Source: Triatoma infestans (Eukaryota; Arthropoda; Insecta; Hemiptera; Reduviidae). Taken from it: a stretch of DNA of 64,000 bases. A model generated the notes under the pieces. That model was not told where the DNA came from, did no database searches, and saw only the letters and a program-made list of their open reading frames with translations. Where the stretch lies: contig JAAEAF010003802.1 of assembly GCA_011037195.1 (NCBI GenBank), forward strand, positions 1 to 64,000, given 5' to 3'. Below, piece by piece: positions 19,819-30,049 of this stretch; the first letter of the stretch is position 1; each line of letters opens with the position of its first letter. Both the position numbers and the translations under genes were made by a program.

Positions 19819-20876
19819 GTTACATACTCCAGTTAAATTGGTTTTCAAAAGAACTTAGAACTTTAATAGTAAAAAAGAAAATTCTGCACCGTAAATTTAA
19901 AAGAAACCCAACTCTGACAAACTATGATAGCTTCTCATGTGTTAGGTCGAAATGTAAGAAGCTTAATTTATTATGTTATAATGAATATATTGCATCTGTA
20001 CAACAATGTATACCACATAATATTAAGTATTTCTGGAATTATGTTAACTCTATCAAGAAAAGTAATTCTTTGCCTAGTATAATGCAACTAGATAATCTAT
20101 ATAGTGATAACATTGTAGAAATTGCTAATATGTTCGGTCATCATTTCTCAAATGTTTATGCTAATCGTTCTCCTAATTCCGGCAATCCACATTCTATTTT
20201 TAATTTCAACAAATCTATAGAAATTTCCTCAATTCGAATTACTTCTGAAGCAATATTAAAGAAATTAACTAGCCTCCAATACCAACAAAGGTTCCGGCTC
20301 TGACGAAATTCCTCCGTTTCTTCTTAAAGTTTGTGCTCACTCACTTGTCACTCCTTTACAATATTTGTTTAATTTATCTCTTTCCAAAGGTGTATTCCCA
20401 TCTTGTTTAAAAATTAGTGATACTGTACCCTTATTATAAGTCTGGAGATCGGACAAATATAAAAAATTATCGTCCATTCACTATTCAGTCTTCAATTGGC
20501 AAACTATTTGAATCGCTTGTCTTAGATGAAATCTCTCCCTCTGTCAGACCACTTATTTCCGATGAACAACACGGTTTTTTCAAAGGTCGTTCTACGTCTA
20601 CCAATCTCCTCATCTTCCAGCATTATATTATTAACGCCTTCAGTTTAAGGGCTCAGGTCGATGCAATATACACTGATTTTTCCAAGGCCTTTGACTTGGT
20701 CGATCATAATTTATTGTTTTTGAAACTTGAAGCATATGGTATCATAGCTTTGTAAGTAATCGTTAACTATTCATTTTGTACTACTTTCTTCTCTTCGTGC
20801 AAGTGCAATTGATTGTTTTGTGTATATTATTATTATGTAAAATGGGCATTGCCCGTATAAATAAATAAATTGAGAT
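19819..20876 (+). pseudogene. Jockey/CR1-like LINE, internally deleted RT
   Basis: A continuous frame from about 19819 to 20303 encodes the pre-RT region: WFSKELRTLIVKKKILHRKF, KYFWNYVNSIKKSNSLPSIM and FGHHFSNVYANRSPN. A frameshift follows in the S-G-S-D-E-I-P-P block near 20300. The RT fingers and palm start at 20417: YYKSGDRTNIKNYRPFTIQS, ISDEQHGFFKGRSTSTNLL and the catalytic motif A block AIYTDFSKAFDLVDHNLLFL with its aspartates. The frame stops at 20753, and the YADD and thumb regions are missing. The 3' UTR follows directly, with a small hairpin GGGCATTGCCC and a TAAA-repeat tail at about 20858-20876. The deletion therefore joins motif A to the 3' end. Confidence 0.82.
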
Positions 20877-20884
20877 AGGATTCG

Positions 20885-21299
20885 TAGTGGTCGTAGTTTG
20901 TCAACAGCTCCAATGACTGCAGTCATGAGTTGAGCGGGAGGAGACTCGCAATATAAAATAAACCCCGGTGCCAGCCTGTAGTTGGAAGCGCATTTGCTGG
21001 GTGTGCGCGGTTTACCAGAGCCTGTTAGAGGGTGCCTTCTCTAGGTTCTGGGAGTGGAGTGTGACCACTATGTGGGATCACTTGTGCGCTGGTTGAGCAT
21101 ATCTCAACCTGCCCTTAAATGGGTCAAGCGGAGGTGTGCCCGGGAGGGCACTTCTGCCATGGTTAGGTATTGCACTAACCGCCTTTGCATGATGGTGACA
21201 TCCCTCTCTTGTTAAACGATCCCGTTGCTTGCAACGGGGGACCGGTAAACCCGAAAGGGTAGGTACGGTCTAGAAAGATCCCCCGAAGTACCAGGAGGA
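20885..21299 (+). other. GC-rich segment resembling a LINE 5' UTR
   Basis: A sharply GC-richer block than its neighbours. It contains TGAGCGGGAGGAGACTCGCA, GGAGTGTGACCACTATGTGG, CTGGTTGAGCATATCTCAAC and GGTGTGCCCGGGAGGGCACT (a strong hairpin). It looks like a structured non-coding leader of a LINE joined to a SINE-1 3' part. There is no frame with domain evidence. Assignment as a 5' UTR is inference. Confidence 0.3.
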
Positions 21300-21440
21300 A
21301 AAGAGGTATACGGGGAAGAATGTCCAGTGATGGACAGTGTTTCTGTAACGAGAGAACACTATCCGGAGGCCGGCAGTGCACTGAGAAGCTTCCGGGCGCC
21401 AATGACCATAGATTTTGACGCGCCTTAAATTTAAAAAAAA
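21300..21440 (+). repeat. SINE-1 3' part with alternative tail
   Basis: GTCCAGTGATGGACAGTG, GAGAACACTATCCGGAGGCC and GCAGTGCACTGAGAAG match the SINE-1 body. The end is CCGGGCGCCAATGACCATAG, TTGACGCGCC and an A run, unlike the CACAATAGA end of other copies. The same alternative tail is in the copy at 50150-50300. Confidence 0.65.
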
Positions 21441-22238
21441 AACATCATTTTTATTTGAAACATTTTTCCGAAAAAAATATTGATTTTAAAAGGGTTTTGA
21501 AACTCTGTTAATTAACTTTAAATTTAAACTGTAAGTTTGTTGATTAAGATAAAGGGGCTATCCATAAAAGTCCGTTCAGATAGATAAGCATTCAGTAAGG
21601 CTATTCAATATCAAATAAAAGTGATTTTTTTGTTTCTTTAAAAACAGGCTGATATGATTGCTGATGATGATGACGATAATGATGATGATGATAATAATAA
21701 TAACAATAAAAACCCTCAAGATTTTACATTAGAAAAATAGCAGTTCCTCATTCGAAATGAAAAGAACAAAAATTACCGTAATTTATTCATTAAATAGTTA
21801 ATTTAACTTTCAACTAATAATTGCGTAGCTTTTGAAATGTAATTAAAAAAAAAAAAAAAAATACACTATAGCAATTCATAATTATTATGCCTTTGTTTAT
21901 TTTCAGTTTCGTGATATCTTCTGTTTCATTTCTCTTCCTTATTATAAGCGCCTAATGTTTGTTCCCTTTTTACAGATGACTTGTCATTTTAAAAACTTGT
22001 TACTTTTTTATTTACTTTAACTACTCAATGATGTTACTTAATTCATATGCTTATTTTTAATTTTATTATTCTTTTTACTATATTATCGTCCATTAGTTCT
22101 CCGCAAAACCATATAGCGACTAACCTATTAATGATTCATCAAAAAAAACAAAAAAAAAACGAAACTTTAGACAGACAAAGCCACTCCGTAGATCCGCGTA
22201 TATTAACTTTGTCATTAGGAGCATAAAGAAAATACAAT
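21441..22238. other. AT-rich DNA with a GAT/AAT simple repeat
   Basis: A GATGAT/AATAAT microsatellite-like run lies at about 21656-21712 and an A run at about 21846-21860. Otherwise nothing is recognised. Confidence 0.5.
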
Positions 22239-22485
22239 TTGTTCTTTTTCATATCATATGTAAACAATCTAAATCTAAACTTAAAATTCACAACGAAAAA
22301 TCAAAGAGAATTAGGTAAGCTTCTTTCCTCGCTAGCTAATATAAAGAGGATACTGAAAGAAAATTCCAAAAAAGTCCAATCAAACATTCGCTTTAATAAG
22401 GCCAAACATTGTCTCCATGTTAGGAAACCGGAAGAAGTAGAGGAAAGAAAGAAGATAGATCGACAGATTGTTATAGGGGATATTG
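22239..22485 (+). other. short lysine-rich open frame, unidentified
   Basis: A frame of about 84 codons with K/E-rich sequence (NQRELGKLLSSLANIKRILK, KPEEVEERKKIDRQI) runs into a SINE-1 copy. There is no recognised domain and no splice signals clear enough to claim an exon. It could be a scrap of a mobile-element ORF. Confidence 0.2.
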
Positions 22486-22765
22486 TACTGTGACCTGAAT
22501 GATCTATTGTGCCCACCGGACCCTTACCGGACAGTGAACTGAGAGGCTCCTAGGAAGAGATAATCTCAGGGCAGAAGGAAAGAAGAGTGAAAACCAAGAC
22601 TATTCTTTTATACATGCAAGGAGTCAGAGGAGACCCCAAAGGGACAGAAAAATTTCTCCTAGGAAGAATAAATCTAAGTGCAGCACTACCCTAAATAAGG
22701 ATGCGAACCTAGGCCTCCGCTTACTGTAAAGTCCAGTGCGCTACCTATCAGCCAACCAGTCCTTG
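22486..22765 (-). repeat. SINE-1 copy with internal rearrangement
   Basis: On the minus strand the head reads GATAGGTAGCGCACTGGACT and GGCCTAGGTTCGCATCC (A- and B-box regions). The TAGGAGCCTCTC/CTTAGAT-type middle block occurs twice (near 22540-22580 and 22655-22690) with about 70 bp of extra sequence between. The 3' box TAGATCATTCAGGTCACAG is at 22486-22511. An internal insertion or recombination is likely. Confidence 0.65.
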
Positions 22766-22973
22766 ATTGATTAGCTTAATTCTAATTAGTAGTTCATTTT
22801 TCTAATTTTCCAGGAAGATGCTACTCTGGTACATTATATTATAGTGCTGTAACCGCTGTAGTATATGCCCAAGGACTTCCTGAGAAACCATACGACATTT
22901 TCTTAGACAATAACATACACACATAAAAAAACCTTAGGGAATAATGTCTGTTCCCAAAATTAAATTCCCCACC

Positions 22974-23300
22974 TCAACTGAATCTCTCAACAACCTGATC
23001 CAAATAATGTGCCAAAACAGTTGAACTAAGTTTAAAGCTAGGACAGACCAATAGATCAAATCTAGAATCCAGCGACTTCAGAACGAAATAAACACTAATA
23101 AACCATACTGCCTTCCACAACCATATCTTTGACTTTTCATAATACCAAAATAATAACCAGAGAGCATAACTGGTGCAAAAAGAAATATTGAAGAAAGTAA
23201 CCACATTACCAAAAACAAATTCTGCAATAAATCTCAGACAATAATAATAAACCTGAGCTACAATTAATGTAAACTCATCAGAAATAATTAATAAGTGTTT
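22974..23300 (-). CDS. putative membrane protein fragment (gustatory-receptor-like?)
   Basis: About 108 codons are open on the minus strand, from after a TAG at 23301 to the stop at 22974. Hydrophobic runs: FTLIVAQVYYYCLRFIAEFV, VVTFFNISFCTSYALWLLFW and LWKAVWFISVYFVL. They are followed by a polar stretch DSRFDLLVCPSFKLSSTVLA and HYLDQVVERFS. The order (membrane run, YYE-K turn, membrane run, then cysteine and T-V-L-x-H-x-L) is like the sixth and seventh membrane-segment region of insect gustatory receptors. The conserved TYhhhhhQF motif is not present, so this stays tentative. No ATG-initiated start is seen; it may be an exon or a fragment. Confidence 0.33.
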   Translation of the reverse strand, partial: KHLLIISDEFTLIVAQVYYYCLRFIAEFVFGNVVTFFNISFCTSYALWLLFWYYEKSKIWLWKAVWFISVYFVLKSLDSRFDLLVCPSFKLSSTVLAHYLDQVVERFS

Positions 23301-23924
23301 CTATATAAAGTTTAAATGTTTCTGAATGAAGTTTCTATTTAAATTTACATAAGATTATTTTAATATACATATATTATAGATCTGCATATAAATAATTACA
23401 TACAAATTCACAATAATAATTACATATAAATCTTATACAATCACTAACGGCTGTAATTTAATAAACTGTAAATTACATGTAATCTCACATAAATACTATC
23501 TCCTAGCATAAAAATTGTACATACTGTAAACAAACGATTGTATATAGTCAAATTCATGTGTTAAAACATACAATAGATAAAGTGCAATACTTAACTTGTA
23601 ATATTTCTATATTATTAACTAGAATACTAGAATTCAACCATAGAATTAGAGATATATACGTAATAGAACATAATTCACAGTTCATTTCACTATGTATGCA
23701 TTTTTGTTGCATGCACGTATAAATAAAAACCTTTTCTAAGTATTCTCTAGGCCTAAAAATGGCGTGGAATCGTTGGCGAATTAGATATATATATATATAT
23801 ATTTTTTTTATTTCTTTATCCTGATCTAATCGAAAAATGTCAACAAAAAAAATATATATTGGCCAAGAACTACCGTATATAACAAAATATTAACATGCAT
23901 TAAATACTAGAATTTCATACATAT
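23301..23924. other. AT-rich DNA with a TA microsatellite
   Basis: A short (TA)n tract lies near 23786-23801. No gene was recognised. Confidence 0.45.
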
Positions 23925-24110
23925 GAAAAAATCCGGAATTGAGACTTTACGAAAATAGGTTCTATACTCGAAAACGGATCAAATGATTTTCTTTAAGTTT
24001 TGAATGCTAACATTACGTACATCACGTACAACGAACTCTTCTGTTTTTTTTAAACATTTATATGAAAAAAATTATTTTCAGAGAATAATGAGGAATTTTA
24101 GCCCTAACAG
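23925..24110 (-). repeat. DR fragment
   Basis: AAAATCCGGAATTGAGACTT, ATACTCGAAAACGGATCAAA and TGATTTTCTTTAAGTTTTGA correspond to the repeated central module of DR. The 77-codon plus frame at 24004-24237 is a shadow. Confidence 0.5.
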
Positions 24111-24439
24111 CTTAGGGGAGACTTTAACTTTAAATATCCATTACAAGTTTTACCGAAAGTTGACAGAGCTATGCAGTATTAGTCCCCCTAAAAGTCCTAG
24201 CCTAAGGACATACATATTATACATTCTGATAACCTAAGAACCCCACCACGTTCATAAATAATATAAAAGCCAATTAACTGTTTAGTAAAAATTCACAGTT
24301 TTTAGAAAATTTTCAGAATTACAACCATTGCTGCTCTCCGTGAGAGAGCTCATATCAGTTCTGTCTCATTAAAAAAACGTCAAGACTGATAAGTGAGAGA
24401 AATCGCCGATCCTAGTTTCGGCATCAAGTTACAAGCGCC

Positions 24440-24700
24440 AAATTTTTGGTATCGTTTGCGTGCATAGTGTTCCACATTCTCAAAGTAGGTCAAGCGGGGG
24501 TTTCATATTTCTGGCCACATTTACTACAGTGTGGATCCGCCCATAGTATGTAGATGGTTTCTTAAAAGGCAACGCCTGAAACCAGGAAAGTGATTCTCCT
24601 CAGCTTTACTTTTGTTTTACCAAGGAGATAGTTTGTGCGCAGATCTAGGAGTGTTTCTGCCTAGCCATGTTTTTCCAATAAAATCTGGTGTTTCGGTGTA
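24440..24700 (-). pseudogene. possible LINE C-terminal scrap
   Basis: On the minus strand, frames read TNYLLGKTK and DPHCSKCGQKYETPA, similar to the end of a LINE RNase H domain with a CxxC knuckle. It is interrupted by stops. There is no RT. An AATAAA is present on the plus strand near 24678. Weak. Confidence 0.3.
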
Positions 24701-25204
24701 CTATAATGCTTTGTGTTAGTTTCGCATACATTTAAAAAAAAGTTCTAGTAAGTTAAACCTTGTCTACTAGATCGTTGATCACGAGGGGACATGTGTATGG
24801 AAAGATACTAGACAATCTAAAGCTTGATCCCTAACTTGCTGAGCAAGGTGCTGTATGTGTATCCCTCATATCATACAGGATAACTTGCCAACAAAACAAA
24901 ACAAAAATAAATAAAAACAAAGTAAAAGTAAAATAAGTTTTAAAGTTAAACGTAAATTTACATAGCGTGACAGAATGTATTTTATTTACTTGAGGTGTAC
25001 AGTAAAATACATGGCACATTTTATAAGATTGATAAGTATAACAGGTGAGAAAGGCACCTGCTAGCACACCTGACATTTATTTCTATAGGTCACATCGATG
25101 TCAGTTGTCATTGGGTATTGTTTTATCACATCTCTAATGCTTACTTCAGAACAGTAGTCTTTTTCAATTTATCATTTATTTAGACCTTGTTAGATAATTT
25201 TTTA
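24701..25204. other. no gene recognised
   Basis: Short minus frame 24831-25076 without motif. An A/C-rich run near 24890-24930. Confidence 0.4.
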
Positions 25205-26060
25205 TTTACTCTAGGGAGAGAGAGATCATAATACAAGGGGAACTATTATGTTCCGAGTTTTCTTCGAAATATATGCTTTCAGATATCCAGAGTAAGAAAA
25301 AAATTTGCTTTTATTGGCGAACATATTAGCAAAAATTTAGGCCAAATTCTTTCAACCGGAAGTACGACTGCACTGAAATGTGACTTTTTCAATTTTTTTC
25401 ATGTTTTTTTAAATTTTGCATACTATGTCATAAATTCTACAAAATGCCTATCATTTTTATTTCAACTCGTTTTTTTTTTTTATCGAAGCATTCTTTCAAA
25501 AATTCCGCTTCAGAAAAATTTACAGTTCTAGAGTAGAAATCAATTGATAAAATACCACGTTTTTTAGCAAATAGTCTGTGTGTGTGCGTGTGTATATGTG
25601 CGAAAAAGATCTCATAAACGTAAAGCTGCAAGAAGCTCAAATTTGGTATTCCATTTAGGCGCTCACTACCATCGCGTCGGACAGGAAGTTTCTGGCAAAA
25701 TCCACCAACTAAGTGGGACTTTAATGAATGTTTTTTTCCCTTCAGTGTTTTATGCGATTTTATCGTAAATGGCTCCAACGATTTTCTTATAAACTTTGCA
25801 TACACAAATAAATGCCTATTACTTTTATTTGAAACATTTTCGCCGAAAAATTAGGGACAGTGCGTTAAGCTTCCATATAATTATATATATTCACCTACAT
25901 AATATAAATTTGAAGCATTGCCCCGGAAGTGCAACTTAACAGAGCAGTTTTTTTGAGTCATTTGGAATTTTCTCAAATACGTCTATAATGATTTCCTTTA
26001 ACCTTGGTATGCTAACTTCGAAACTTTATCCAACATAATTGATTTTGAATAGTTAGTTGT
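25205..26060 (-). repeat. DR dispersed repeat, long copy
   Basis: Minus-orientation copy with both internal modules: GTTCCGAGTTTTCTTCGAAA, TTCAACCGGAAGTACGACTG, a GT-rich tract near 25580, AGAAGCTCAAATTTGGTATT, GGCTCCAACGATTTTCTTAT, GAAACATTTTCGCCGAAAAA, CCCCGGAAGTGCAACTTAAC and AATGATTTCCTTTAACCTTG. The 122-codon minus frame and a plus frame within it are shadows of the repeat. Confidence 0.78.
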
Positions 26061-26205
26061 GTAGGATTTGTGACGTTAAAATAAGAATTTTGTATGCAAT
26101 TAGTTGAGAGATTTTGGTGCGCTCTACTGGGCAAGAAACATAATCATTTCTGTACCTGCCAAGCATAGTAGATAGGACGACTTCTGTTTTTATGTAAGAA
26201 CAAAT

Positions 26206-26216
26206 ATGTAAAATTT
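26206..26216. repeat. target-site duplication of LINE copy E, left
   Basis: ATGTAAAATTT, repeated at 27481-27491 directly after the TAA-repeat tail. Confidence 0.75.
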
Positions 26217-26503
26217 GGGTGGGAAAAACGCTTCCGGGCAGGACCCCTGTGGTTTACAGATGGTTCTAGGATGGATTGCGGAACTGGAGCAGGAGTGTAT
26301 GGAATGAGCCCGCGGGTACTCATTGAGAGGCCGATGGGCAGGTATTCCACTATATTCCAGGCTGAAGTCTTTGCCGTTAATCTGTGCCGAGGAGAGAACC
26401 TGCGTAGAGCCCCAAGGGGCAAGGTGCGGACAGTCAGGCCGCACTGAAAGCCCTAGAGGTTACAGAACTACCTCATCCCTAGTGAAAGACTGTCGTGAGG
26501 CCA

Positions 26504-26840
26504 AACCACTGGGAATCCTCCCTGACTTTTAAAACGCGAGTTGGCCAAGGGAACCTCCTGTCCAGGATAGTAGGAGTAAAGATCAGGAAGAGTGGCCATG
26601 GCCACTTCCTTCAATCAAGCCAGGACTCTAAGCTCACATTTACTTATGTAATAACATACAGATTGCGAATATTATAAATAAACAAACACAAATTTTGAAA
26701 ATGTTTAAACACAAAACTATTAGACCAACTTGATTTTATTAGATTCTTCAATACTTTTTTTTTTATTTTTTAATCTTTAGTAATTTATTTCTTTCTGATT
26801 AGCTGTTTACTGTGTACACTTTTGAATTATTAAATGTTAC
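26504..26840. mobile_element. repeat Q, copy 1, inserted in an RNase H domain
   Basis: Starts AACCACTGGGAATCCTCCCT and ends TTGAATTATTAAATGTTAC. A second copy with the same two boundaries is at 29643-30000. It replaces about 11 bases of the host LINE between the CREA and SRHNKV codons when compared with copy F. There are no terminal inverted repeats, no A-tail and no clear target-site duplication. The class is unknown; short, non-coding and non-autonomous. Confidence 0.75.
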
Positions 26841-27410
26841 TCTCCAGGCACAACAAGGTAAAGCTGCTATGGGTGCCTGGACATGCAGGGAGTGAGGGGA
26901 ATGAGACAGCTGATCAACTGGCCAGGAACGGGGCAAACACTCAGTTCATTGGTCCAGAGCCGGTCCTGGGGATAACTGGCGGAGCGATTCGTGCAGCGAT
27001 GAGAGAGTGGTGTCGCAGTAAGCATGAAGAGCTCTGGAGGGGGAGCCCAGGTACTGTACACAGTAAAAGGATGATGCCTGGACTGTGTAAACGAAGGACC
27101 CAAATGACTCTTGGTCTAAGTAGGAGCCAGATTTCTCTGGTGACGGGACTATTAACGGGTCATGGTAGGTTCAAGAAACATCTGTACAAGGTAGGGCTCA
27201 TTCGAGCGGAACCCTTGCCCAGATTATGTCAGGAAGAGGAGGAAACGGCCTCCCACCTGTTGTTTGATTGCACTGCAATAATTAAATTGAGGTATGAAAC
27301 CTTTGGTACGTTGCGACCTGAAGAGGTAGTAGCTTAAAATGACCTGGTGGTGAAGGCCCTCAAACTCCTTAAGGAGGGAGGGTTTGTGTACTAGGAACTA
27401 TCGGGAATGG

Positions 27411-27437
27411 CACAATAAGCCTCTGTTGGCTGCAGTG
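27411..27437 (+). promoter_or_regulatory. LINE 3'-terminal stem-loop (family 3, copy E)
   Basis: CACAATAAGCC, loop, GGCTGCAGTG. AGCC pairs with GGCT where family 1 has GACC with GGTC, so two base pairs have changed on both sides. Confidence 0.55.
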
Positions 27438-27480
27438 CCGGGATATAGCCCACCCGAGTTTGGTAATAATAATAATAATA

Positions 27481-27491
27481 ATGTAAAATTT
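27481..27491. repeat. target-site duplication of LINE copy E, right
   Basis: ATGTAAAATTT, the second copy of the duplication. Confidence 0.75.
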
Positions 27492-27534
27492 AAGTTTTTG
27501 TCATTTTATATATAATTGTACAATACTTCTAGGA

Positions 27535-27900
27535 GTGAGTGTTTCACACTGTTTTTAACAGCTGTTAGAGGAAGTATCCTGATCGTGTCAAATTTTCGAT
27601 ATCGACTTATCACCGGAATACAGTTTTGATGTCACCTGAGTCCAAAAAACTGATTTATATAAAATAGACTCTGTATGTGTATGTGAGAGTATGTTATGAA
27701 CACCATAGCACAAAAACAAAAAAAATCGCAGAATGTTAAAAATTGACATACCATGAAGGTTATCACCATGGAATCCGACAGGAACTTACCTGTCAAACTT
27801 CTTCAATATTAATTTTTCTTGAAAATCGCAACAACGATTTTCTTTACAACTTCGTATACATACAAACACCTGAATTATCCATTTCAATTACAACTTTTTA
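27535..27900 (-). repeat. DR dispersed repeat
   Basis: GTGAGTGTTTCACACTG, then AGAGGAAGTATCCTGATCGT, CGACTTATCACCGGAATAC, a GT-rich tract near 27670, CATGGAATCCGACAGGAACT and AAATCGCAACAACGATTTTC. The terminal palindrome of one DR end here directly precedes the start of a second DR. Confidence 0.7.
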
Positions 27901-28034
27901 TTGCATAGCTAATTAATATGAACATTTTATTGCATAATCTATTATTAGGAATTACTATAAGAAAGCGAAACTAACTTCATTACTTAAACTAGAACGGATT
28001 AATTCAATTTTTAATAAGTAAGTAAGTAAATGAA

Positions 28035-28130
28035 AAAACTGATGTGCAGCAGTCTCACACGACTTTCTCTGACTGCAATTTACACAGTTAAAATATGTCA
28101 AATTTTTTCACACTTCTAATTCACTTGTGA
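28035..28130 (+). repeat. DR terminal fragment
   Basis: GTGCAGCAGTCTCACACGAC, TTTCTCTGACTGCAATTT and AAATTTTTTCACACTTC match the plus-orientation 5' end of DR. Confidence 0.55.
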
Positions 28131-28254
28131 TATGTTTAGTTGTCTTTAATGTTATATCAATCGGTAAATCTAAACTTAATATTTGAACTGTTTGAGGTAA
28201 GCTTATCTTTAAACCTTACCCAAAACTCATCTTTCGGTTCTAGTTCAGATTGAT

Positions 28255-28985
28255 TTTCTGAAAGACAAGAGATACAGGCTACATCCCGCTCTCATTCCTG
28301 AGATCACTCAACCGGCTACTAAAGAAGATGTTAGTGAAATTTACACAGGCGGAAGTAATAATGGTGATTCAGTTGGATGTGCATGGGCTATTTTTGCTAA
28401 AGATCGAATGGTGCACTCATCTAAGCTAAGAAGACTATCTTCAAATTGATCAAACATTCCAATCAGGCAGAAGCTATTTGCAGTACTAAAAACTCTCCAG
28501 ACCTTCTACAATAGTTTCTTACCATTTCCCAACACTAAAATGTGTATAGAAACAGGCAGTAGAGTCACCATAGAAACTCTTTCAAGTACAGGTTGTTATC
28601 ACCACTTATTGAACAAATCGGAAATAAAGTGCTGCAGCTATTGAAAAATCTAGGATACACTGTATACTTTGAATGGGTTGAAATAAGAGTGTGAAACAAC
28701 TGGAAATGAAATTGCAGATCAAGCTGCCTCAAAAGATTTATCTCTACTCATTTCATACAGTAAAGAACCAGACTACTACCCTTTCAGAATGGGAAAATAA
28801 CTGGAGTACAACAGCAGAAGGTTCTAACACTAAACTTTACTTCGCGATAACAACTTCAAGACAGAAGTGTGATGTAACATTAAGTAGCCCAGTGTGTGAC
28901 TCTACAATAATAGCAGAGCCTAAAATCATATGGTATCTCATAAATAACTGCACCAAATTAGAACAGACCTCGTCAGGGAGATAAA
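28255..28985 (+). pseudogene. LINE RNase H domain, strongly decayed
   Basis: Frames read LKDKRYRLHPALIPEITQPA, EIYTGGSNNGDSVGCAWAIF (the TDGS motif has become TGGS, so the first catalytic aspartate is lost), KLFAVLKTLQTFYNSFLPFP and TGNEIADQAASKDLSL (the GNEIAD block near the C-terminal helix). They are broken by stops and frameshifts. The 97-codon frame at 28691-28984 is the last part in one frame. No RT or 3' tail was recognised. This is a different family from 1, 2 and 3. Confidence 0.65.
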
Positions 28986-29264
28986 TCTTTAAGGAGCAGT
29001 TTGGCCTGTCCAGGACTACCAGCAGCTGATTGGTAAAACGTTATCTTCTAAATTTTACCAAATTTGTAAACAAAATTGAGTTTAATCTCTAATTTTAATC
29101 AATTAAATTTAACTTTTCTTTTAACATGTCTGTTGCTTTAATAAGTTTATTTATGTTATAATAAGTTTAAATTTGTTGTTTAATTTTGAACTTTGAAACT
29201 CAGACGTTCAAACTGCCTGACTGTGTATATTAACAATAGTCCTACACCTCACAAATAGACATCC
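28986..29264. other. AT-rich spacer
   Basis: Nothing recognised. Confidence 0.4.
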
Positions 29265-29642
29265 GATATCTTGAACTCTACCTCTACTTGGAACACTCAC
29301 ATAAAGAAAACTCGACACTGAATGAAAACCAGATACTCCCCAGCAAAACGCTTACTTGACAAAAGAGCTAAATTAAACTTGAAAAAAAAATCTATAAATC
29401 CCATAATGAGATCAATATTCTCAACAACTGGGAAACTATCACACACTAAACGGATACAAGCCCATACCAGAACAAGATACTGCGAACAATCATATAATGC
29501 TGATACTATGTTTCTAACATGACACTACATACTGACCTACAAGATCCCATTTGTACACGGACTTAACACAACAACTTTACAAAAGATTCTACAGCAAACT
29601 AGGAACACATATGTACCCATACATTACAAACCTATCCTCCCT
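29265..29642 (+). pseudogene. Jockey-type LINE RT C-terminus, fragment
   Basis: Reads TWNTHIKKTR near 29290, AKRLLDKRAKLNLKKKS, KRIQAHTRTR and, in another frame, ILTYKIPFVHGLNTTTL. The order parallels RLTWNPHTRLKR, LYGTAKRNNINRIQTLQS and HTDLNNPFVHTLA in the Jockey RT at 765-2242, so it is a related but distinct family. It is broken by repeat Q, which starts at 29643. Confidence 0.6.
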
Positions 29643-30000
29643 AACCACTGGGAATCCTCCCTGACGTTTAAAACGCGAGTTGTCAAGGGACCTCCTGGTC
29701 ACAGGAATTCCCTGTAAAAGATCAGGAAGGTGTAAAAGATCAGGAAGAGTGGCATTGGCCACTTCCTTCAAGCCAATAACTCTATGCTCACATTTACTCA
29801 TTGTAATAACATTACAGATTGCGAATATTATAAATAAACAAACACAAAATTTTGAAAATGTTTAAAAACACAAAATTATTAGGCCAACTTGATTTTATTA
29901 GATTCTTCAATACTTTATTTATTTATTTTTTTAGTCTTTAGTAATTTATTTCTTTCTGATTAGCTGTTTACTGTTACACTTTTGAATTATTAAATGTTAC
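29643..30000. mobile_element. repeat Q, copy 2
   Basis: Same boundaries as 26504-26840 (AACCACTGGG to TTAAATGTTAC), same AATATTATAAATAAACAAAC and CTGATTAGCTGTTTACTG blocks. It has an extra tandem 18-bp duplication (TGTAAAAGATCAGGAAGG-like, 29713-29748) absent from copy 1. It directly abuts a Jockey fragment on its left. Confidence 0.75.
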
Positions 30001-30049
30001 TTTTTTTCTTTTAATAGCCATCTCAATTATCGTAATAAGCTGAAACTTG

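Larger units (their letters stand above)
26217..27480 (+). pseudogene. RNase H LINE family 3, copy E, interrupted
   Basis: A 5'-truncated LINE whose remaining part is the full RNase H domain, the zinc knuckle and the 3' UTR. Order: PLWFTDGSRMDCGTGAGVYG (first catalytic D), STIFQAEVFAVNLC (catalytic E), DSQAALKALEVTEL near 26431 (third D), then a frameshift to SSLVKDCREA. The repeat at 26504-26840 then splits the domain. It resumes as SRHNKVKLLWVPGHAGSEGN, ETADQLARNG, FIGPEPVLGITGGAIR, QISLVTGLLTGHGRFKKHLY and the knuckle LCQEEEETASHLLFDC. A stop at about 27335 removes the last residues, whose frame continues NDLVVKALKLLKEGGFVY. The 3' stem-loop is at 27411-27437 and the tail is a TAA repeat. 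An 11-bp target-site duplication flanks it. The sister copy is at 56143-57040. Confidence 0.9.

Noticed and set aside
25437..25805. 122-codon minus-strand ORF
   Set aside because: Lies wholly inside a DR copy, spans a GT microsatellite, has no domain and is not conserved as a frame in other DR copies.
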